In this document: in pieces, positions 59,419 to 64,000 of the stretch
How positions within the stretch are numbered: position 1 is the stretch's first letter
Layout of the letters: each line of letters opens with the position of its first letter
Origin: Jannaschia faecimaris
GTDB lineage: Bacteria > Pseudomonadota > Alphaproteobacteria > Rhodobacterales > Rhodobacteraceae
Assembly (NCBI RefSeq): GCF_900107415.1
Contig: NZ_FNPX01000013.1
Span: 1-64,000 of the forward strand
Reading direction: 5' to 3'
Length of the DNA stretch: 64,000 nucleotides
The notes under the pieces: model-generated
The model's input: only the letters and a program-made list of their open reading frames with translations
Databases searched by the model: none
What the model was told of the DNA's origin: nothing
Position numbers and translations under genes: made by a program

Positions 59419-60416
59419 GCCTTCAACTCCTCTTTGCCTTTCACGTTCAGCTGCCGGTCAAGGAATAGCACGGCGATCAAAATCAGACCGATCACAAGGT
59501 TCACGGTCGATGTGTCAGCACCGATGTGGCTCAGCCCCTTGCGCAACAGCTGGATCGCAACCACCCCGCCGAAGGTCGAGATGATCGAGCCCGCCCCTCC
59601 GGTCAGCTTGGTGCCGCCCAGCACGACGGCGGTGATCACCCACAATTCATAAAGCTGGCCATCGTTGGGGTTCACCGATCCGGATTCCGAATAGAACACC
59701 ACCGCGGACAGCGCCGCCAAGAAACCGATGATCATGAAGTTGATCATCATATGCGGACCGACACGGATGCCGGCATTGACCGCCGCCTCGCGGTTGTTCC
59801 CGATGGCATAGGCATTGCGGCCATGGACTGTACGGTTCATCAGAAACCAGATCGCTGCAGTAACGATCAGCAGGAACCAGGTTGCAGTGTGAAGACTCAG
59901 GAACTGCGCCTCGGCGAAATCGACCAGCGTCCAGTTGAGATGGCTTGTCGGCTGCTCGCCGTTATACATGAAGACCAACCCGCGAAAGCCCAGCATAGAA
60001 CCAAGCGTCACGATAAACGCGTCCACACCGGTCTTCCACACAATCAATCCGTTGATCGCACCGAGAACCACGCCGGTCAGAAGTGCCAGGCTCCAGGCCA
60101 CGGGAATGACCCAGTTTCCGAGCCCTCCAAATATTGCCCATGTCATCGAGTCCAGCAGGACAACGGCGCAAATCGCGTATATCGCCCCAACCGATAAGTC
60201 GATATTGCCGTTCACCATGACGATGGTCATGCCCATGGCGATGATCCCGATGGGGGCCGACTGCTTGAGCAGCAGCAGCATGTTGTCACCGTCCATAAAG
60301 GCCTTCTCGCTGACGGAGAAGAACTCGCCCGCTACCGAGAAGAAGATCAACTCAAAGACGATAAAGCCCCAGATGGCACCTTCCTTAAGATATTTTGAGA
60401 GTTTTCCAGCTTCCAT
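59415..60416 (-). CDS. sugar ABC transporter permease (RbsC type), second
   Basis: The 333-residue CUT2 permease has eight to ten membrane helices and the family segments NGNIDLSVGAIYAICAVVLL, VTLGSMLGFRGLVFMYNG, YAIGNNREAAVNAGI, AVVLGGTKLTGGAGSI. The ATG at 60416 follows GGGAGGGAAG; an extra 24 codons upstream enter the preceding gene's end and are rejected. It pairs with the permease encoded 13 bases upstream. Confidence 0.93.
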   Translation of the reverse strand: MEAGKLSKYLKEGAIWGFIVFELIFFSVAGEFFSVSEKAFMDGDNMLLLLKQSAPIGIIAMGMTIVMVNGNIDLSVGAIYAICAVVLLDSMTWAIFGGLGNWVIPVAWSLALLTGVVLGAINGLIVWKTGVDAFIVTLGSMLGFRGLVFMYNGEQPTSHLNWTLVDFAEAQFLSLHTATWFLLIVTAAIWFLMNRTVHGRNAYAIGNNREAAVNAGIRVGPHMMINFMIIGFLAALSAVVFYSESGSVNPNDGQLYELWVITAVVLGGTKLTGGAGSIISTFGGVVAIQLLRKGLSHIGADTSTVNLVIGLILIAVLFLDRQLNVKGKEELKA

Positions 60417-60429
60417 GTTCTTCCCTCCC

Positions 60430-61404
60430 TTACGCGATCGGCGACATGAGCTTGCCGCGCTTGGCTGCAATATCAAGCCAGACCGCAAGGATGATGATAA
60501 TCCAGGTCACGACGTACTGTACGGAGAAATCAAGCCCGACCAGCAGCAGGCCGTTCTGAATGAATCCGAGGATTAACACCCCGATCACCGTCTTGAAAAT
60601 CGTGCCCGATCCACCCAAGAGGGACGCGCCACCAAGAATGACGGCTGCGAGGACTTCAAGCTCCAGTCCTTGCCCCACTGTGTTTTGCGAGCCCATTGAG
60701 CGGCTGGCCTGGATGAGACCGGCCGTGGCTACGCAAAGCGCACTCATAATATAGCACAGGAAGACCACGCGTGCCCGCCGGATGCCTGAGAAGGTCGCCG
60801 CTGTCCCACTGCCGCCCACCGCGTAAACCTTTCGGCCAAACGGGGTCTTGGACAGTATGATGCCTAGCAAAGCCGCCAGCGCGATGAAGATCAGGATCGG
60901 CGTCTGAATTCCCAAGATATTGCCTTGCCCGAAGATGGCAAACCAGGTGCCTTCTTTGTCGGCGATGTCCATGTTCTTGCCGCCCGAATAGGTCAGCGTC
61001 AGCCCGTGGATGGCCGAAAGCATTCCCAAAGTTACAATCAGAGAATTGAGCTTGAGATAGCCGACGAGAAACCCAATGAAGGCCCCGAGGCATAGCGTCA
61101 TCGCAAACATGGCAGGGATCGCGAGGGTCGGTCCCAGTTTGTCGTGAAGATCAAGGACCACGATGGTCGAAAAGGACATCATCGACCCCACGGAGAGATC
61201 GAGGTTGCCGCTGATAACGACAAAGGTCACCCCCAGCGCCATCACCCCCAGAATCGCCGAAGACCTGACCACGTTCTCGAAATTGTCGAGCGTCAGGAAT
61301 TTCGGATTGGCAATTGTGAACCCGATTATGAAAAAAGCGAAGGCGATCAGGATGCCCTGCTTCGCCAGCAACTTTCCGATGTCCTGCTTCGTAAACTCAG
61401 CCAT
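60430..61404 (-). CDS. sugar ABC transporter permease (RbsC type), first
   Basis: The 324-residue CUT2 permease carries SGNLDLSVGSMMSFSTIVVL, VTLGMLSAIHGLTLTYSGGK, YAVGGSGTAATFSGI, and AVILGGASLLGGSGTIFKTV. Two different permease genes in tandem imply a heterodimeric channel. It lies 83 bases after the SDR gene; the gap contains a hairpin. Confidence 0.93.
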   Translation of the reverse strand: MAEFTKQDIGKLLAKQGILIAFAFFIIGFTIANPKFLTLDNFENVVRSSAILGVMALGVTFVVISGNLDLSVGSMMSFSTIVVLDLHDKLGPTLAIPAMFAMTLCLGAFIGFLVGYLKLNSLIVTLGMLSAIHGLTLTYSGGKNMDIADKEGTWFAIFGQGNILGIQTPILIFIALAALLGIILSKTPFGRKVYAVGGSGTAATFSGIRRARVVFLCYIMSALCVATAGLIQASRSMGSQNTVGQGLELEVLAAVILGGASLLGGSGTIFKTVIGVLILGFIQNGLLLVGLDFSVQYVVTWIIIILAVWLDIAAKRGKLMSPIA

Positions 61405-61456
61405 TGTTCCCTCCCTTGGACCGCTCTCGGCGGCCCTTAGTTTTTCTTACATCCAG

Positions 61457-61482
61457 CCTGCCGAAATCCCTCCCCCGGCAGG
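61457..61482 (-). other. intercistronic hairpin between SDR and permease genes
   Basis: Arms CCTGCCG (61457-61463) and CGGCAGG (61476-61482) can form a 7-bp stem 5 bases after the SDR stop. It is followed on the minus strand by CTGGATGTAAGAAAAA and no T run. This might stabilise or attenuate the transcript. Confidence 0.45.
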
Positions 61483-61487
61483 TCAGA

Positions 61488-62300
61488 TCAAACCAGTGTC
61501 ATGCCCCCGTCGATCATCACGATCTGCCCCGTCATGTAGTCACTTTCCCGCGCTGCCAGAAAGGTTGTCGTTCCAGTGATGTCTTGCGGCTTGGCCACGC
61601 GGCCGCGCAGGATTTCAGACGAAAACTCCTCCATCGCCTGACCGGGCCGTTCGGACGCACCAATGGCCATCAAGTCCTGATCGACCTGTTCCCACATCTC
61701 GGTCGCAACCACTCCGGGGGCAAAGCCCGTGACGGTAATGTTGTGTTTTGCCAGATCGCGCGCGCCCGATTGGGTCAGCGCCACAACGGCCCATTTGCTC
61801 GCGCAATACGGGGCCACGTTATCAAAACCCTGACGGCTGGCGATCGAGGCGGTGTTGACGATCTTGCCGGCTACTCCGTCTGGTCCGGGGCCCTGCGCGA
61901 TCATCTGCCGGGCGGCTTCCTGCATGCCGATCATGCAACCCAAGCCATTGACCCCCATAATGAAATTCCAGTTGTCCTCGGTTACGTCGAGGAAGTTCAT
62001 CGGTTTGTTCACGCCGGCATTGTTGAATTTGACATCCAGCTTGCCGAAGACGGCGACAGTATGCTCGATCATGGCGCGGACCGATGCGCGGTCGGTCACA
62101 TCGACTTTTGCGTGGGTCACCTTGCCGCCTGTGTCGTTTGATCGTCGGCGGTTTTCATCGGCAACGGCAGCAGCTTTCGCGCCGTTGATATCCGCGAAAC
62201 AGACATCGGCACCTTCCGCCAGAAGCGCTTCGCCGATTGCACGTCCGATTCCTTGCGCGGCACCGGTTACGATGCACGATCGACCAGAAACACGTCCCAT
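61488..62300 (-). CDS. short-chain dehydrogenase/reductase
   Basis: The 270-residue SDR has VTGAAQGIGRAIGEALLAEG, NNAGVNKPMNFLD, catalytic SIASRQGFDNVAPYCASKWA (Ser, Tyr, Lys) and the ending YMTGQIVMIDGGMTLV. It probably oxidises the imported sugar or polyol, or an intermediate, given that it sits between the binding protein and the permeases. The substrate is not visible from sequence. Confidence 0.9.
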   Translation of the reverse strand: MGRVSGRSCIVTGAAQGIGRAIGEALLAEGADVCFADINGAKAAAVADENRRRSNDTGGKVTHAKVDVTDRASVRAMIEHTVAVFGKLDVKFNNAGVNKPMNFLDVTEDNWNFIMGVNGLGCMIGMQEAARQMIAQGPGPDGVAGKIVNTASIASRQGFDNVAPYCASKWAVVALTQSGARDLAKHNITVTGFAPGVVATEMWEQVDQDLMAIGASERPGQAMEEFSSEILRGRVAKPQDITGTTTFLAARESDYMTGQIVMIDGGMTLV

Positions 62301-62332
62301 AGCCCCCTCCCAAATTGGCTACTTGGAGATTT

Positions 62333-62360
62333 GGACGCGGGGGTCGCCCCCCCCGCGTCC
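62333..62360 (-). other. strong hairpin after the binding-protein gene
   Basis: Perfect 11-bp arms GGACGCGGGGG (62333-62343) and CCCCCGCGTCC (62350-62360) with a 6-base loop lie 10 bases after the binding-protein stop. There is no T run after it on the minus strand, so a transcript-stabilising hairpin that raises binding-protein output is more likely than a terminator. Confidence 0.75.
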
Positions 62361-62370
62361 GGGGAGGAAC

Positions 62371-63336
62371 TCAGAACACCGGCTTGGTGAACTCGGTCAT
62401 GTTGTCCTGAGTGATCTTCGGTGTGTCGAAGTAGTTCAGGAACGGCAGCTCTTCGCCGTTGAGCAGGTCAATCGCGGTCTTCAGCGCGGCTTCTGCGTCA
62501 TCAACAGGCGACTGGTAGATTGAACCCCAGTAGGTGCCTGCGGCCATCGCCTCATAACCCACTGCGAAGTTGGTGGCACCGACGAAGGTGATGCCCTCGC
62601 GGCCGGCAGCGATAGCTGCGTTCATTGCGCCAACACCCATGTTGTCGTCACCGGCGTAGACACCGTCGATGTCGTCATACTTGACAAGGAACGCTTCCAT
62701 GACCTGCTGCGACTTTTCACGGTTCCAGTCACCTGGCTGCTCGTCGATCTGCTCAACGTTCGGGCAGACTTCGGGCAGACGGTCGTTGAAGCCCTTGGCG
62801 CGCTCGATGGCGGTCGTGTAGCCCGGCTGGCCGGTGATGTGCACAACTTTGGCTTCATCCTCAATGCCCAGCTCCTTGAAGCGGTCGCACATAATCTCGG
62901 CAGAGCGCGCGCCCTGCGTGATGTTGTCTGGCCCCGAGAATGACGCGACGAACTCGAAGCCCGCTTCCGCGATGTTCGAGTTCGTGACGACCACCGGGAT
63001 GTCGGCCTGCGCGGCCTTGCGCACGGCTGGGATCACGGCTTCGCCGTTGGTCGGCCAGATGATGATCGCGTCGACTTCCTGCTGGATCAGGTCTTCCATC
63101 TGGGCGATCTGGCGGGCGACGTCACCGCCCGCATCCAGAACCACCACTTCAACGTCCGGGTTAGCCTCGGCTGCGGCGATGAAGGCCTGTTCGTACGTCG
63201 TCTGGTAGCTGTCGACGCCCACATTGTTTTGCGTGATGCCGATGCGCATCGGCGCGTGTGCATCCGCCAGTGCGGATCCCGCGATGGTCATCGAAGCAGT
63301 GGCGACAGTGGTCGCTAGGATAGTGCGAAGTTTCAT
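62371..63336 (-). CDS. sugar ABC transporter substrate-binding protein (RbsB type)
   Basis: The 321-residue protein has a signal peptide (residues 1-24, MKLRTILATTVATASMTIAG...) and a periplasmic-binding-protein type 1 fold: MRIGITQNNVGVDSYQTTYE, DLIQQEVDAIIIWPTNGEAV, VVTNSNIAEAGFEF, YAGDDNMGVGAMNAAIAAG. GGAGG precedes the ATG at 63336; the frame stays open 67 codons upstream into the operator region. It is the first gene of the seven-gene minus-strand operon. The ligand is unknown. Confidence 0.93.
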   Translation of the reverse strand: MKLRTILATTVATASMTIAGSALADAHAPMRIGITQNNVGVDSYQTTYEQAFIAAAEANPDVEVVVLDAGGDVARQIAQMEDLIQQEVDAIIIWPTNGEAVIPAVRKAAQADIPVVVTNSNIAEAGFEFVASFSGPDNITQGARSAEIMCDRFKELGIEDEAKVVHITGQPGYTTAIERAKGFNDRLPEVCPNVEQIDEQPGDWNREKSQQVMEAFLVKYDDIDGVYAGDDNMGVGAMNAAIAAGREGITFVGATNFAVGYEAMAAGTYWGSIYQSPVDDAEAALKTAIDLLNGEELPFLNYFDTPKITQDNMTEFTKPVF

Positions 63337-63468
63337 TGTTGGTTTCCTCCCAGGAAATACTCTCGGATTTTGATTCAAGCCCCCTTCTCCCGTCGGGGAA
63401 TCATCGACCGGCTGGCCGGTATGATTGCTCCAAGGATGCGCTGCCATGACGCGACGTGAGTCACAAAT

Positions 63469-63508
63469 AATATCCAATACAAATATAACATAGTTCATTT
63501 TGGATATT
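63469..63508. promoter_or_regulatory. inverted-repeat operator before the sugar ABC operon
   Basis: AATATCCAA (63469-63477) and TTGGATATT (63500-63508) are perfect 9-bp inverted copies with a 22-base AT-rich spacer. The whole lies in the divergent region, with the 5' ends of both genes beyond it. It is the likely site of the winged-helix regulator at the window end. Confidence 0.6.
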
Positions 63509-63559
63509 TTGGAGATACATTTCGGCAGCTTGTGCACTCATAACACGAGGAGCTTTGCG

Positions 63560-64000
63560 GTGCCCGACTCCGTTCCGATCAAAACGAATATTTCAATGTC
63601 GCACCCGTCGGAAGGTCCGGCGGCACGCAAGACGGCCCGACCGAGAAAGGTGAAAGCAAGACCGATGAATGCGATGACGGCAGATCACAGGAACCGGTTC
63701 GTGCCGCCCAAGGCTAAGACCGAGATGCTCCAGATCATCGCATTTCTGGAGGATCTTGGCGACGAACTCGATGATATGATTGATCTGTCGACACCTAACC
63801 CGAACCTGCGAATGGTTCTGTTGCTGATGCGCGGGCACCTTGACGGGAGGGTCATCACCGCAACATCCCTCATCGGGGCGAGCCGGGTGCCTTACGCAAC
63901 CGCCAACCGGCGCCTTAAGGAGATGCTGGCCGCAGGTCTGATCGAACAGCGCCCCCGCACGAAGACCGGCAAGAGCTTTTCAATGCATCCCAGCGAGACG
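63560..64000 (+). CDS. winged-helix transcriptional regulator, N-terminal part (cut by window end)
   Basis: An open frame runs to the last base (147 codons, no stop). The GTG at 63560 has GAGGAG 7 bases upstream, so the product begins MPDSVPIKTN; an ATG at 63596 is the alternative. After a basic, probably disordered stretch (about 20-45) a MarR-like winged helix is visible: MLQIIAFLEDLGDELDDMID, VITATSLIGASRVPYATANR and RLKEMLAAGLIEQRPRTKTG. The C-terminal effector domain is outside the window. Divergence from the sugar operon makes it the probable regulator. Confidence 0.75.
   Translation, partial: MPDSVPIKTNISMSHPSEGPAARKTARPRKVKARPMNAMTADHRNRFVPPKAKTEMLQIIAFLEDLGDELDDMIDLSTPNPNLRMVLLLMRGHLDGRVITATSLIGASRVPYATANRRLKEMLAAGLIEQRPRTKTGKSFSMHPSET

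Noticed and set aside
1-64000. CRISPR arrays, tRNA or rRNA genes, prophage genes
   Set aside because: Looked for on both strands; no regular spaced repeats, no cloverleaf T-loop patterns and no phage structural genes were seen.

Overview
The window looks like chromosomal DNA of an alphaproteobacterium of the Rhodobacterales (Roseobacter clade). The grounds are a high-GC, densely packed gene set with many ATGA/GTGA stop-start overlaps, a ccmI-ruvX-DUF1289 cluster, a heterotetrameric sarcosine oxidase, a DUF3775 protein, and FNR/FixK-type boxes in front of stress genes. This is inference from gene content; no rRNA or tRNA gene was found to confirm it.

Layout. 1-866: the end of an IS3-family element whose orfB is broken by a 47-bp palindromic insertion. 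1.2-7.2 kb: sodB and the sarcosine oxidase genes soxB-(49-aa membrane protein)-soxD-soxA-soxG on the minus strand. 7.4-13.3 kb: housekeeping genes (ccmI, ruvX, DUF1289, TauE-type exporter, dusA) plus a LysR regulator and a methyltransferase. 13.4-17.4 kb: an exported haloalkane dehalogenase with a DUF1330 gene behind a divergent TetR regulator, then a Dabb/WYL-regulator/DUF6194 operon. 17.8 kb: uspA behind a perfect FNR box.

18.5-23.0 kb is the most notable locus: a guanidine-I (ykkC) riboswitch followed by a complete ABC transporter (binding protein, permease, ATPase), a ureohydrolase with the hallmarks of the Ni-dependent guanidine hydrolase GdmH, and a small protein with 16 histidines in its first 37 residues. 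It reads as a guanidine sensing, uptake and hydrolysis operon with its own putative nickel-handling protein in place of HypA/HypB-type accessories.

23.6-35.5 kb is a low-oxygen/stress region: ExoD, a bactofilin-like membrane protein, DUF3775, tandem Usp, a phosphatase-fold hydrolase, Hsp20, DUF2267, a FixK-like Crp/Fnr regulator, an OmpR-type response regulator, a hybrid kinase with a FixL-type haem-PAS signature, an S2P-CBS protease, a VIT-family transporter, a phasin-like protein and DUF2892. Three boxes matching TTGAY-N4-RTCAA lie in its divergent intergenic regions, and a fourth lies before the 17.8-kb uspA. 35.7-40.7 kb: a relic of an ornithine carbamoyltransferase, carbamate kinase, and an Mla/MCE lipid transport operon. 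40.8-45.0 kb: a sulfide/persulfide module (Crp/Fnr regulator, leader ORF, two YeeE/YedE halves, persulfide dioxygenase, rhodanese-like/SQR fusion).

45.3-48.7 kb: DUF2306, an NqrM-like protein, a CBS protein, and a GntR regulator divergent from a FAH-family hydrolase around a 25-bp palindrome. 48.9-56.3 kb: hexuronate catabolism (uxuA, uxuB, kduD, kduI, uxaC; divergent gntR and kdgK), converging on 2-keto-3-deoxygluconate and its phosphorylation. 56.3-63.3 kb: a ribose-type sugar ABC transporter operon with an SDR, a HIBADH-like dehydrogenase and a ThuA protein, divergent from a winged-helix regulator cut by the window end. No CRISPR array, prophage or tRNA was seen.
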